A stretch of 64,000 nucleotides of DNA. Origin: Thermosynechococcaceae cyanobacterium YX3bin19. Lineage in GTDB: Bacteria; Cyanobacteriota; Cyanobacteriia; Thermosynechococcales; Thermosynechococcaceae. The notes under the pieces were generated by a model. The model was not told the origin of the DNA. It saw nothing but the letters and a program-made list of their open reading frames with translations, and searched no databases. The translations under genes and the position numbers were made by a program. Positions 9,386-18,277 of this stretch are shown here, in pieces (positions within the stretch are counted from its first letter, which is position 1; each line of letters begins with the position of its first letter). The DNA is taken from positions 1 to 64,000 of the forward strand of contig JAUJON010000003.1 in the NCBI GenBank assembly GCA_030447595.1. Direction: 5' to 3'.

Positions 9386-11155
9386 TCACTGGAGAATTTC
9401 TTCCAATTTGTGCCGGTTCCACAGCGTCTGATAGAGCCCAGGTTGTGGCAATAGCTCAGTGTGGGACCCAGCTTGGACAACTTGACCTCGATCCATGACG
9501 AGAATTCGATCGGCAGTGGCGGCAGCCGAGAGCTGGTGAGAAATAAAGACCACGGTTTTACGGGCTTGCCCAGCCGAAAGAGTTTTCAAAATCTCAGTCG
9601 CAGTTTGGTTGTCTACACTGGAGAGGGCATCGTCCAGAATCAGGATGGGGGCGTTGACCAGGAGTGCCCGTGCCAGGGCAGATCGCTGGCGTTGACCGCC
9701 GGATAGCGTAATACCTCGCTCCCCCACAACTGTTTCATACTGTTGCGGAAAATTAAGTACTTCTCGGTGAATCTGAGCCTGTTGGCCTACCTGTTCCACC
9801 ACTGACTGCTCACTTAAGGGGTCGCCGTAGCGAATATTATTTTTCAGCGTGGTGCTAAACAGAAAACTATCTTGGGGAACATAGGCGATCGCCGCTCGCA
9901 GATCCTGCAAGTCCAGCTGGGTAATGTCATACCCATCCAGAAAAAGCTGATTGGGTTCAATGTCTAGCAGCCGGGGTAGGGCATTCGCCAGGGTTGACTT
10001 TCCAGAGCCAACCGGACCCACTACGGCAACAGTTTCTCCCGGTTGAATCGTGAAGTTGACATCCTGGAGCGCCGGAGCCTTTGCTCCCGGATAGGTATAG
10101 GTCAGATGACGCGCCGTTAGCTGGCCCTGGACCTGCTGCACCGGCAGAGAAGCAGCGTTGGCGGTATTGTAAATGTCTGGCTTCACTGCCAGAATGGCCT
10201 CAATCCGGTCAATGCTAACTTCGCCACGCTGGTAAGCGGTAATCGTAAAACCCAGTAGCGCAGTGGGAAAAATCAGCCGTTCTACATAGAGGAGCAGGGC
10301 AATAAAGTCGCCCACAGTAATTGTCCCACTGGCGATCGCACGGCTCCCTAGCCACAGCAGAATTAATAAGCTTAAACTGGCAACTCCGCCCAGCACCGGA
10401 AACAGGATATTACGAGTTTTTGCCAAGGTTAAGTTGGCATCCAACAGGTGTTGATTCAACTGGCGGAAGGCCCGTCGCTCATTCTCTTCCTGGGCATAGA
10501 TTTTGATCAGGGCAATCCCACTCATGTCTTCCTGGATCAGTTCACTGATTCCAGAGAGTTCTTGTTGAACTGCCAATTGCTCACCGCGAAGGCGATCGCT
10601 GAACACTTGCACCAGCAGCAGAATCAGGGGGTATACAGAGATTGCTGCTAAACTCAGACCAACGTTGATTGACAGCATCACGGGCAGCGTCAGCGCATAG
10701 GCGAACGTTGTATTTGCCAGACTTAAGACGGCAAATCCCACTAAGCGCCGAATATTATCGACATCGCTGGTGGCTCGGCTAATCAAATCGCCAGCCGTAT
10801 TGGTGGCAAAGTAAGCTGGCTCTAACGTTAACAGGTGTTCAAAAATCTTTTGCTTCAGGTCAAATTCAACCTGTCGGCCCGCACCAAACAGCCAAATCCG
10901 CGAGACCATGCGAATGACCCACATGACTGAGGCCAATACTAGAATCAGCAGCACCGGGCGCAAAATCTGATCAAAGCTGAAGGTGACTTCTAGCTCGTCG
11001 ATCGCATTGCGAATCAGTAAAGGAAGATAGACCCCTAGGGCGTTCACAACTAACAGAGCCAGGATGCCGGCGGTGACAATCCGCCAGTGGGGGCGAAGAT
11101 AGCTTGCAAGTGTTCGAAGCCGGGAAAAACTGCGCGCGTCTTGGGGTTTTGCCAT
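9386..11155 (-). CDS. ABC exporter half-transporter (MsbA-like)
   Basis: The 589-residue protein has an N-terminal transmembrane domain (about six segments, residues 20-310) fused to an ATPase domain with Walker A GPVGSGKST near 378, signature LSGGQ near 484 and a Walker B region near 504. The residue normally Glu after the Walker B Asp is Asp here (ILILDDALSSVD), and the H-loop reads ISHQ. The same substitution occurs in the degenerate-site half of heterodimeric exporters such as BmrC/TM287, so this half may pair with a second ABC protein encoded elsewhere. Substrate cannot be inferred. Intact, ATG start. Confidence 0.9.
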   Translation of the reverse strand: MAKPQDARSFSRLRTLASYLRPHWRIVTAGILALLVVNALGVYLPLLIRNAIDELEVTFSFDQILRPVLLILVLASVMWVIRMVSRIWLFGAGRQVEFDLKQKIFEHLLTLEPAYFATNTAGDLISRATSDVDNIRRLVGFAVLSLANTTFAYALTLPVMLSINVGLSLAAISVYPLILLLVQVFSDRLRGEQLAVQQELSGISELIQEDMSGIALIKIYAQEENERRAFRQLNQHLLDANLTLAKTRNILFPVLGGVASLSLLILLWLGSRAIASGTITVGDFIALLLYVERLIFPTALLGFTITAYQRGEVSIDRIEAILAVKPDIYNTANAASLPVQQVQGQLTARHLTYTYPGAKAPALQDVNFTIQPGETVAVVGPVGSGKSTLANALPRLLDIEPNQLFLDGYDITQLDLQDLRAAIAYVPQDSFLFSTTLKNNIRYGDPLSEQSVVEQVGQQAQIHREVLNFPQQYETVVGERGITLSGGQRQRSALARALLVNAPILILDDALSSVDNQTATEILKTLSAGQARKTVVFISHQLSAAATADRILVMDRGQVVQAGSHTELLPQPGLYQTLWNRHKLEEILQ

Positions 11156-11238
11156 CCTTTGAGTTTACAACTTTAGCAAGAATGGGTGCATAACTGCTGC
11201 CGGCCAATGCAGAAAAGAGTCCAGCCGCTTCTCATCCT

Positions 11239-12342
11239 CTAAGTTTGGGCAGAGGTTTCTGGCGCAAAGGAAGACCTAGCTTTTCTCAGCAGGACTACCA
11301 TATTTTTTCCTACAAGTGGATTACGGGCCAGCAAAGCCCCTTTCCGACTGGTTACTTCTAGCTTATTGAGATTAACTTCTTGGGCTTGCTGTAGAATTTC
11401 GTTGACTAAACCATCCTGTTGCTCTGAGCTAAGGCTGTACCAACCGTCATTCAGCTTCACCCTGAGCTGGTGACCGGGAAAATCAACCTGCAGGAACTGC
11501 ACCAGACCATCGACATACTGATTCCCAGCCTCAGCCACCTGCTCTTGCAACTTGACCGTAAGCTGTTGTTCTGGCGTCAGTGGTGCTAGTGGTGGTGCCT
11601 GAACGGTGGGTGGAGGGGGGGATCCTACTGGCGCTGGCTCGACCAGCTCGGTAGTTGGCGGCACAGGAGCAACTAGCTCCGGAGGCACACCCACACCCGC
11701 TGGGGGCTCCTGTGGAGACGGTAGGTCGCTGATTGTAGAGGGTTTACCACCGGGTAAGATTGCAGCAGTGGTCCAGATTAGCAGCACCAACGTTCCGGCA
11801 ATTACCCCAGTTAGCACTGGATTGGATAGCTTCTGCCTCCAGGATAGAGGTAAGCGGGAGCGGATCTGACTGAGAAAACTACTCCAGCCCATTTGCAAGC
11901 GGGGTAGTAGGGATGGCGCGCCTGGGGTGGAGGGCTGAGCGGCAGATTCCAAGGAAGCGGCTGCCGGATGCCTGATGTTAGGGTCTTCTGCAGCTGTTCT
12001 GGCAGTGACGTTTTCCGGCGCAGCGACTGACGGGTGCCTCAAGGGGTCTTTTGCTCCTTCGTCTGCAGCACTGGGGACTGTATTGGGCTTGACAACAGTG
12101 GCTGGCTTAGGAGTAGCCAGGGACAATGCTTCTAGTTTTGCCAGCGAGCTTTCCAGTACCCGAATCGTCAGCCGCAGAATGTTAATACTCTGTGCTATGA
12201 GAACGGGGCGAAGGCGTTGCCAAGCCTGCTGCAGGGTTTGAGCCACTTGCTGCAGTACTTTGCTAGTCTGGCTCACCGTCGGCTGACGGAGTGGCGCTTG
12301 GGGCGGCTTGGCTGGCTCAGGCGGTTGCTGGGGGGATGGCAT
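11239..12342 (-). CDS. Proline-rich single-pass membrane protein
   Basis: From the ATG at 12342 the protein has about 367 residues. A Pro/Gln-rich cytoplasmic N-terminus is followed by a long amphipathic region, one membrane segment (PVLTGVIAGTLVLLIWTTAA, near residue 175) and a Pro-rich linker. A C-terminal domain of about 120 residues contains QLRVKLNDGWYSLSSEQQDG and ends near KNMVVLLRKARSSFAP. The start was chosen seven bases after the stop of the upstream oxidoreductase; upstream methionines would overlap it. Function unknown; the topology suggests the C-terminal domain is periplasmic. Confidence 0.65.
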   Translation of the reverse strand: MPSPQQPPEPAKPPQAPLRQPTVSQTSKVLQQVAQTLQQAWQRLRPVLIAQSINILRLTIRVLESSLAKLEALSLATPKPATVVKPNTVPSAADEGAKDPLRHPSVAAPENVTARTAAEDPNIRHPAAASLESAAQPSTPGAPSLLPRLQMGWSSFLSQIRSRLPLSWRQKLSNPVLTGVIAGTLVLLIWTTAAILPGGKPSTISDLPSPQEPPAGVGVPPELVAPVPPTTELVEPAPVGSPPPPTVQAPPLAPLTPEQQLTVKLQEQVAEAGNQYVDGLVQFLQVDFPGHQLRVKLNDGWYSLSSEQQDGLVNEILQQAQEVNLNKLEVTSRKGALLARNPLVGKNMVVLLRKARSSFAPETSAQT

Positions 12343-12349
12343 CTCAACC

Positions 12350-13371
12350 TCACTGGACAAATTGGGGCATGATTTCAGCGGCGCTAAACAAACCGTAGAG
12401 GCCTCGTTGGTGCAGCGCCACACCTGCTTTCAGATAACCAAAAGCAGGTCCACAGACGTTGGCTGCCATACTCGTTTCATCACCCAGGGTAAAGGTGTGG
12501 GTTGAAAGCTTGCCTTCAAAGGTGCGTCCTGTGACTTTAACGTGAGTGCTCAGGGGCTTTTTGGCACTGCGGGTATCGACTACCCCCCCTACAGTCACAC
12601 GATCGCGGGGGCAGACGCCTGCCAGTTCCAGCAGCACATCGTCAGCATGCTCCATCGTTTCCAGGGTGAGCAAACCGTTCGTTTGGTCTAGAAGCGCTGC
12701 CACTTCAGCATCGGTCATAGACCGAGCTTTCTCGACGCTGTAACCGGGCAAGTGGGCAATGTCTTCTCGAATCGTGGCCCGGTAAGCTTCCCAATTGGCA
12801 ATTCCCACACCGAAGGTAATCTGGACACTCAAGATTTCGGTAAACTTTGGGCGGCCAGAGCCGCTGCCGCTGTTAATAAACCCGGAGTCGCCCCACAGCC
12901 TGTCAGGTAGGTAATCCCGGCAGTCGCCAGATCTGATTGCATCTGCAACAACTGCTCCACAGCACTAGTGCGCTTTATGGCATCAACCAGGACGCCTCGC
13001 CAGCCTGAGCCAATGAACTGCTGGACAACAGAGGCGATAAAGGTATTGGGCAGATTGGGTAAGGCTAGAAAGTAACCGTCTGCCCTAGCCTGCTGGATCA
13101 GATCCTCAATGCTGGTGTGGCTTAGCGTCCCACCTAACTCCAGGTAGCCCAAGGAACCTTGAGACTGGTAAGTGGCGATCGCCTGAGCCGGATTGAGCCC
13201 CGCAGCTGCATAGGCATATCCCTTCTGGTCAGCTGCCGCTACCCCAGAGCATTTGCTGCTTCAGTAGTAAAACTTTTGCTGCTGCCTGGCCTAAACCGCC
13301 AATCCTAATACACCTACCCTGATAGGTGCCGCAGTCTGCTGGAATTGACTTGTCGCCTGCTCTAAACTCAC
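12350..13371 (-). pseudogene. Saccharopine dehydrogenase-like oxidoreductase, frameshifted
   Basis: The restored protein (about 340 residues) matches the cyanobacterial saccharopine dehydrogenase-like oxidoreductase: a GxGGLGQAAAKVL dinucleotide loop, [31 protein letters not shown] and a C-terminal half from [19 protein letters not shown] to AEIMPQFVQ. Three one-base errors break it: near 13292 a G is missing in a G run after GGATT, near 13241 an extra G follows CTCTGG, and near 12842 one T is missing from a T run. Each is in a short homopolymer, so a sequencing error is more likely than decay. The GTG start at 13371 is tentative. Substrate unknown. Confidence 0.8.
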
Positions 13372-13672
13372 TGGCTGCCCCTCAAGTAAACCGACCTTTA
13401 TTATCTATTTGAAGTTGCGTCTATAGACATATTCCTCAAATTCTCTAGTAATGTAGCCTGTTAATTACTACAAATTATTAAGCTGTCGGTGCTTGACGTT
13501 TTTCAGTCAGTCAAGCGAAACTACAACAAATAATGGTAAGACTCTTGCTTTATTAATTTTTGTTCTGCCTTGACTAGTTGTCAGCGAGTTCGCCACAATT
13601 AGTTTAGTTTTACTTAAAAGCTATAAAGTCTCAGATAACGCTAAAACTCCCGATCTACTTTTAATTCAGAGT
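13372..13672. promoter_or_regulatory. AT-rich intergenic region upstream of the DUF2997 operon
   Basis: About 300 AT-rich bases separate the divergent oxidoreductase and DUF2997 genes and must hold both promoters. I see several TATAAT-like boxes but none with a convincing partner, and no hairpin, repeat or coding potential. Confidence 0.35.
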
Positions 13673-13882
13673 ATGGAAACTTTAGAATTTATTATCTATC
13701 CCGACGGTCGGGTTGAAGAGAAAGTAACTGGTATTGTGGGCGCTTCCTGTACTCAAGTAACGGCTGCGATTGAAGCTCAGTTGGGTCGAGTCGTTAATCA
13801 AGAGCCGACCTCAGAGTACTTTGCCCAGGAAGTCCAACAGTCAACGACAGCGTCTGCTGAAGTCAAGTTTAGTAATTGGTAA
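13673..13882 (+). CDS. DUF2997 protein
   Basis: 69 residues, with the family signature LEFIIYPDGRVEEKVTGIVG at residues 3-22 and CTQVTAAIEAQLGRV following. DUF2997 proteins are small and soluble and in cyanobacteria sit beside ycf35 (DUF1257), as here with a 33-base gap. The function is not known; the constant partnership suggests a joint role, possibly with the downstream ferredoxin. Intact. Confidence 0.9.
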   Translation: METLEFIIYPDGRVEEKVTGIVGASCTQVTAAIEAQLGRVVNQEPTSEYFAQEVQQSTTASAEVKFSNW

Positions 13883-13915
13883 CTTTATCGTCTGTTAATT
13901 CAACACTGTACCGTT

Positions 13916-14302
13916 ATGTCACACTTTAGCCAAATCAAAACTCAAATCCGTAATCTTCCTGCATTAAAATCTGCCCTAACAGATTTAGAAATTGATTGGA
14001 AGTCTGGCCCTCAACAACTCCGGAGTTCCCGCAACCAAGTTCGCAACGCTGAACTAGTCATTGAGCAAGACAACGGCTACAACCTTGGCTTTAGCTGGGA
14101 CGGCAATGAATACGAACTGGTTGCTGATTTAGACTGTTGGCAGCAAGCTTGGTCTGTGAATGGTTTCCTAAATCGAGTCACCCAACGTTACGCCTACCAT
14201 ACTGTACTGAATGAGACCGCTCACAAAGGCTTTCAAGTAGCTGAGCAAAAACAAAACGACGACGGCTCTATCCGCTTGGTATTGCAGCGGTGGAGTACGT
14301 AG
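13916..14302 (+). CDS. ycf35: Ycf35 (DUF1257) protein
   Basis: 128 residues, start MSHFSQIKTQIRN, with the DUF1257 core ALTDLEIDWKSGPQQLR, GFSWDGNEYELVADLDCW and RVTQRYAYHTV. Homologues are encoded in red-algal plastids as ycf35, so the gene belongs to the ancestral photosynthetic set, but its biochemical role is unresolved. It lies between DUF2997 and a [4Fe-4S] ferredoxin with gaps of 33 and 2 bases, strongly suggesting one operon. Confidence 0.92.
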   Translation: MSHFSQIKTQIRNLPALKSALTDLEIDWKSGPQQLRSSRNQVRNAELVIEQDNGYNLGFSWDGNEYELVADLDCWQQAWSVNGFLNRVTQRYAYHTVLNETAHKGFQVAEQKQNDDGSIRLVLQRWST

Positions 14303-14304
14303 TC

Positions 14305-14760
14305 ATGAGTGAGTTTTTTTATAGCTCCTCAATCAATTCCTTAGAGGCTCGCTCTGGCCTAGAACCAGAGCTGGGTAATCTATTCCGCGACCAGTCCGAA
14401 CGTTCGGGGTATGAGCCTGAGCTTGGTGGAGCCTTAAGACAAAAGGGTGTTTATGTTGACGAAATTACCTGCATTGGCTGCAAGCAGTGTGCTCATGTAG
14501 CTCGTAATACCTTTTACATTGAAGAAAGCTACGGGAAGTCACGGGCAATTCGGCAAGACGCAGACCCTGAAGAAATCGTTCAAGAGGCGATCGATACCTG
14601 TCCAGTTGACTGTATTCATTGGGTTGAATACACGGAGCTAAAAAAAATGGAGGAAGAGCGTAAGTACCAGATCATGCCGATCGCCGGGTACCCTGTGGAT
14701 ACATCGGTGTTGAAAGACCAGAGGATGATGCTGAAAAAACATGGCGTTAAACAACGTTAA
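14305..14760 (+). CDS. [4Fe-4S] ferredoxin with duplicated N-terminal motif
   Basis: The 151-residue protein has cluster-ligand cysteines at 56, 59 and 62 (CIGCKQC) and at 99/103 (CPVDC), enough for one [4Fe-4S] cluster. Its N-terminus carries two imperfect copies of a short motif, RSGLEPELGNLFR (16-28) and RSGYEPELGGALR (33-45), just before the cluster domain. Its C-terminal 45 residues are charged. It begins two bases after the ycf35 stop, so translation is probably coupled; a GTG five codons earlier would overlap ycf35 and is less likely. It probably transfers electrons to a partner that recognises the N-terminal repeats; that is inference. Confidence 0.9.
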   Translation: MSEFFYSSSINSLEARSGLEPELGNLFRDQSERSGYEPELGGALRQKGVYVDEITCIGCKQCAHVARNTFYIEESYGKSRAIRQDADPEEIVQEAIDTCPVDCIHWVEYTELKKMEEERKYQIMPIAGYPVDTSVLKDQRMMLKKHGVKQR

Positions 14761-15049
14761 TTTATCGCCATTGTCTAGCAGCTCTGAAAAATAGCAGTGA
14801 GTGAAGCTGCGCTCAGTATTCGCAACGAGGTTGACTAATTCCTTGAGGGAGAATCTAGCTCCTTTAATTGTTAAGGCTACTTGCTCTAGAGATAGAGGAG
14901 GGCACCCAGGCTATTAAAATCAAGAAACCCTCAATGGCATGCGGGTTCTGGTTGGCACATTGGTCACGTTACCTGCTTATTAAACTTGCTTAAAACTCTG
15001 CTGCGCTAAAACCAGGTGTTTCTAGGTTCTATTTTAGAGTGCTGATTCT

Positions 15050-15367
15050 ATGACGAAGTCCTATACCATTGAAGTTCACCACCAGGGCAATAGCTACACC
15101 TTTGACGTTCCAGAAAATCAGACCATTCTTGAAGTTGCCCATGCTGCTGGTATAGACTTACCTAGTTCTTGTACAGCCGGTGTCTGTACTACCTGTGCCG
15201 CTCAGATTCTCCAAGGAACTGTGGATCAGAGTGAAGGAATGGGAATTGGCCCGGAAGCCATAGATCAGGGCTACGCCCTACTTTGCGTCGCCTACCCGCG
15301 CTCTGACTTGAAAATTAAAACTGAGCAAGAAGAGGTCGTGTATAATCTGCAATTTGGTAAACCTTAA
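15050..15367 (+). CDS. [2Fe-2S] plant-type ferredoxin
   Basis: The 105-residue protein has the plant-type cluster pattern CTAGVCTTC (residues 43-51, Cys-x4-Cys-x2-Cys) with the fourth ligand in ALLCVAYPRSD near residue 83. It carries electrons, normally from photosystem I to soluble acceptors. The C-terminus (EEVVYNLQFGKP) is slightly longer than in PetF, as in several cyanobacterial paralogues such as FdxH- or Fed-like forms, so I do not name it petF. It follows the [4Fe-4S] ferredoxin after 289 bases. Confidence 0.9.
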   Translation: MTKSYTIEVHHQGNSYTFDVPENQTILEVAHAAGIDLPSSCTAGVCTTCAAQILQGTVDQSEGMGIGPEAIDQGYALLCVAYPRSDLKIKTEQEEVVYNLQFGKP

Positions 15368-15407
15368 CCGTGCCAGCGTTCTTATCTTTTTCCAATTAAA
15401 AACACAA

Positions 15408-15593
15408 ATGACCACCCATTTCATTACCGCTGAGATCGACCGCCAAGAGTCACCAGTTAAAACTCACCAAGCCATTGAAGCTGAGTTGCAGAAGCAGGGT
15501 GAGCCGCTTCGCTGGGCAGTCACTCGCGTGGAAGAACAAAGACTTCACGTTGAGGCAGTTGTGACTACCTCTGCGCCTGTAGCCAGGGCTTGA
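15408..15593 (+). CDS. Small hypothetical protein upstream of DUF3326
   Basis: 61 residues from the ATG at 15408 (MTTHFITAEIDRQESP...). It looks like a compact alpha/beta protein of one strand, helix and two strands. An earlier in-frame TTG would overlap the ferredoxin and is unlikely. Its stop overlaps the TTG start of the DUF3326 gene by four bases, implying translational coupling and a shared function with it. Family not recognised. Confidence 0.7.
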   Translation: MTTHFITAEIDRQESPVKTHQAIEAELQKQGEPLRWAVTRVEEQRLHVEAVVTTSAPVARA

Positions 15594-16642
15594 GCCAGCG
15601 GCCTTACACAGTTGTTCTGATTGTGCCCACCGGGATTGGCGCAACTTTTGGTGGCTATGCCGGGGATGCACTGCCGATTGCCCGGGCGATGGCTCAGGTC
15701 TGTGATCGCCTGATCACCCATCCCAATGTGCTGAATGGTGCCCAGCTTTACTGGCCTTTAGACAATGTTTTTTATGTCGAGGGCTATGGCCTGGACCAAT
15801 TTGCAGCGGGTCGGTGGGGGCTACGGCCTGTGCATCAAAACCGCATTGGCCTGGTATTAGACCAGGAGATCGAGCCAGAGTTGCGACTGCAGCAGCTCCA
15901 GGCCGCCGACGCCTGCCGGGCTACCTTGGGCTTAAGCCTAACTGATTATATTGTGACGGATGCCCCGCTCCAGGTCCAGCTTCAGACTGCAGCTTCGGGT
16001 GCAACCTGGGGCACTATCCAAAACCCGGATAGTCTGCTGCGAGCCGTTACCCAACTGATTCAATATGCCAAGGCAGAGGCGATCGCAGTCGTAGCACGTT
16101 TCCCTGACGATCCAGAGAGTGAGGCTCTGCAAGCCTATCGGCAGGGCCAGGGGGTTGATCCGCTCGCTGGCGCCGAAGCTGTAATTAGCCATCTGGTCGT
16201 TCGCACCTTTCAAATCCCTTGCGCTCACGCTCCAGCTCTCCAACCTTTACCCCTAGATCCGCATCTAAACCCCCGTGCAGCAGCTGAGGAGATAGGGTAC
16301 ACCTTTCTCCCCTCTGTCCTGGTAGGTTTAAGCCGTGCGCCTCAATTGGTTCGTGGGAGTAATCAACAGGGAGAGCTGTGGTCACGGGATGTTGATGCGG
16401 TTGTGGTCCCGGCAACCGCCTGCGGCAGTAGCGCCTTATTTCACCTCAGCCAGTCACAAGCTCGGATCATTGCAGTAAGCGAGAATCAAACCCAAATGCA
16501 GGTTTCACCGGCAGCAATAGGTATTCAAGCCGTGCAAGTTCTCTCTTACCTAGAAGCCCTAGGAATTTTGGTAGCCCATCAAGCCGGGATTGATCCTACT
16601 CCTTTGAGCCAGAGTTTGCAGCCCTTGAAACCCCTATTGTAG
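15590..16642 (+). CDS. DUF3326 protein
   Basis: 350 residues. The N-terminal VVLIVPTGIGATFGGYAGDA, ALPIARAMAQVCDRLITHPN and a later GSNQQGELWSRDVDAVVVPA are DUF3326 hallmarks. The family is found in cyanobacteria and plants and its reaction is unknown; the Gly-rich N-terminus may bind a nucleotide-like ligand. The gene starts with TTG at 15590, four bases inside the previous gene, a coupled arrangement. Intact length. Confidence 0.85.
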   Translation: MSQRPYTVVLIVPTGIGATFGGYAGDALPIARAMAQVCDRLITHPNVLNGAQLYWPLDNVFYVEGYGLDQFAAGRWGLRPVHQNRIGLVLDQEIEPELRLQQLQAADACRATLGLSLTDYIVTDAPLQVQLQTAASGATWGTIQNPDSLLRAVTQLIQYAKAEAIAVVARFPDDPESEALQAYRQGQGVDPLAGAEAVISHLVVRTFQIPCAHAPALQPLPLDPHLNPRAAAEEIGYTFLPSVLVGLSRAPQLVRGSNQQGELWSRDVDAVVVPATACGSSALFHLSQSQARIIAVSENQTQMQVSPAAIGIQAVQVLSYLEALGILVAHQAGIDPTPLSQSLQPLKPLL

Positions 16643-16730
16643 CCACTAGTTTTAGAAGATTAGCAATCAATGCGTTTTCTCAGCAGCCAATAGCTGTTAA
16701 CTTGAAGGTGACTTATGCGCTTTCAAACCT

Positions 16731-17324
16731 GTGGTTGAACCCTCGAACAATCAACCCGAACTCGAACCCCTGAGCCGGACCCAAGTCCTCATCTTTATGG
16801 GGGTGAGTGCGGTTGTATTACTCGTTGCCGCTAAACTTTGGCTACACTTTGACCGGATTAGCATTTTACCGGTTCGTTGGACGGGTACCAATCTGCTGTT
16901 AGGTATCGGGGTTGGCGGTGTAATTACGGCTGCCAGTTCACTGATCTATCGATTATGGCCAGCCTATCGCCGCTCTGCGGACTACTTTGTGCGGCTCGTG
17001 GTTAAGCCATTAATCTGGCCGGACCTGATCTGGTTAGGACTGTTACCAGGCCTCAGTGAGGAGTTGCTATTTCGGGGAGTGATGCTGTCATCATTGGGCT
17101 TGAACTGGTCAGGGTTGCTGGTTTCCAGTCTCTGCTTTGGAATTCTGCATTTTAATGGTTGGCCTTATGTGGTTTGGGCAACAATTGTGGGTCTGCTGCT
17201 TGGCTTTAGTGCTCTAGCAACCGGAAATTTGCTCGTGCCAATTGTGGCTCACATTACGACCAATCTAGTTGCCAGTATTCTCTGGAAGTTGGGCAACCGC
17301 GATAGCAAGCAGCCACTAACTTGA
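16731..17324 (+). CDS. CPBP family intramembrane metalloprotease
   Basis: The 197-residue protein has about six hydrophobic segments and the three CPBP (Abi/CAAX protease) motifs: EELLFRGV near 109 (Glu-Glu-x3-Arg), FGILHFN near 140 (Phe-x3-His) and HITTN near 182 (His-x3-Asn). Members cleave prenylated or other membrane substrates; the substrate here is unknown. The start is a GTG at 16731; no in-frame ATG lies close. The gene converges with the sigma-like gene, whose stop is one base beyond. Confidence 0.88.
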   Translation: MVEPSNNQPELEPLSRTQVLIFMGVSAVVLLVAAKLWLHFDRISILPVRWTGTNLLLGIGVGGVITAASSLIYRLWPAYRRSADYFVRLVVKPLIWPDLIWLGLLPGLSEELLFRGVMLSSLGLNWSGLLVSSLCFGILHFNGWPYVVWATIVGLLLGFSALATGNLLVPIVAHITTNLVASILWKLGNRDSKQPLT

Positions 17325-17325
17325 T

Positions 17326-17958
17326 CTACCGACCTTCACTGGCAGTTGCACGTAAATAAATTTCTTGAATATCCTGGGGCAGAGAAGTTTCCAGGAGCCG
17401 GTAACCTGCCTGCAGCTGTACCTGAACTTCTGCTGGGGATACCGCTTCCCCTTCTGCCTCTAGGTAGGCAGCAATTCGAGTTTCATTCCAGTGAAAGGTC
17501 TGGGCAAGGGTAATGAGCAACCGGGACGTTGCTGGTAGTTTCCCTAGCGCCTCTTCTAGATAGCACCACAGTGGGGGCGGAGCTGCACTCAGTGCGTAGT
17601 TGATTGTTTCAATTGGCGGTAGTTCAGCCTGGTTAATACTGACTGCGGTTTTGTGAAGAATCCAGCTCTGCAAAGACTGATCTTTTACACTATTGGTGCT
17701 CTTTTCTAGCTGGAGAGCGGCTAGTTCTAGGTAGATTTGCCGCCAGGTTTGGGCAAACAGGTAGTTTACCTGAACTGGCGAGTGCTCAACGTGTCGCACC
17801 AAGGAGTAAACCAGGTGGTTATAGCGACAAAAGATCGCAATAAAGTACTGGCCTTTCTCGCGGCAGTTTTGAAATAGGTGTAGCAGGGTGCGATCGCTAC
17901 GGTGGGCTAGCAGGCTGACGACTGGATGATTGCACTCAGGAAAAGTAGGAAGTTCCAC
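17326..17958 (-). CDS. Cyanobacterial sigma-70-like protein
   Basis: 210 residues with the conserved opening ELPTFPECNHPVVSLLAHRS and a region resembling sigma domain 2 (QYFIAIFCRYNHLVYSLVRH, then VNYLFAQTWRQIYLELAAL). A C-terminal helix-turn-helix-like part follows (LPATSRLLITLAQTFHWNET). Cyanobacterial homologues are annotated as divergent sigma-70 family proteins. The DNA-binding residues of a true ECF sigma are hard to see, so it may be a regulator rather than an initiating factor. It is a single gene on the minus strand. Confidence 0.7.
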   Translation of the reverse strand: MELPTFPECNHPVVSLLAHRSDRTLLHLFQNCREKGQYFIAIFCRYNHLVYSLVRHVEHSPVQVNYLFAQTWRQIYLELAALQLEKSTNSVKDQSLQSWILHKTAVSINQAELPPIETINYALSAAPPPLWCYLEEALGKLPATSRLLITLAQTFHWNETRIAAYLEAEGEAVSPAEVQVQLQAGYRLLETSLPQDIQEIYLRATASEGR

Positions 17959-18179
17959 AGCAAAAGCAGTTTAACAGGAGCTAGTTGCAATTAATCGCTG
18001 AACGAGCTATCCATGCAGGAATAGTCATCCCCTCACTGGCAATCCCAACTAGATTCATCGGCTGATGGATACTAACCGATAGGCTAGGCGCACCTTCTCT
18101 GGTTCTACCCTGGGCTCAAGTAGAAAATTTAGGAGTTGGATGCACCTAGCTGTGCAATTTGCTATGATTGTCCTTGCCT

Positions 18180-18267
18180 GGAGAGGTGGCTGAGTGGTCG
18201 AAAGCGGCAGATTGCTAATCTGTTGTACCTTTAAAAGGTACCGAGGGTTCGAATCCCTCCCTCTCCG
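18180..18267 (+). tRNA. tRNA-Ser (anticodon GCU)
   Basis: The 88-base sequence folds as a class II tRNA. The acceptor stem pairs GGAGAGG with CCTCTCC, the D-arm includes GCTGAGTGGTCGAAAGC, and the anticodon loop TTGCTAA gives GCU. The long variable arm pairs GTACC with GGTAC, and the T-loop is GTTCGAATC. A single G discriminator follows; CCA is not encoded. It reads Ser AGC/AGU codons. Confidence 0.97.
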
Positions 18268-18277
18268 TTGAACCGTT

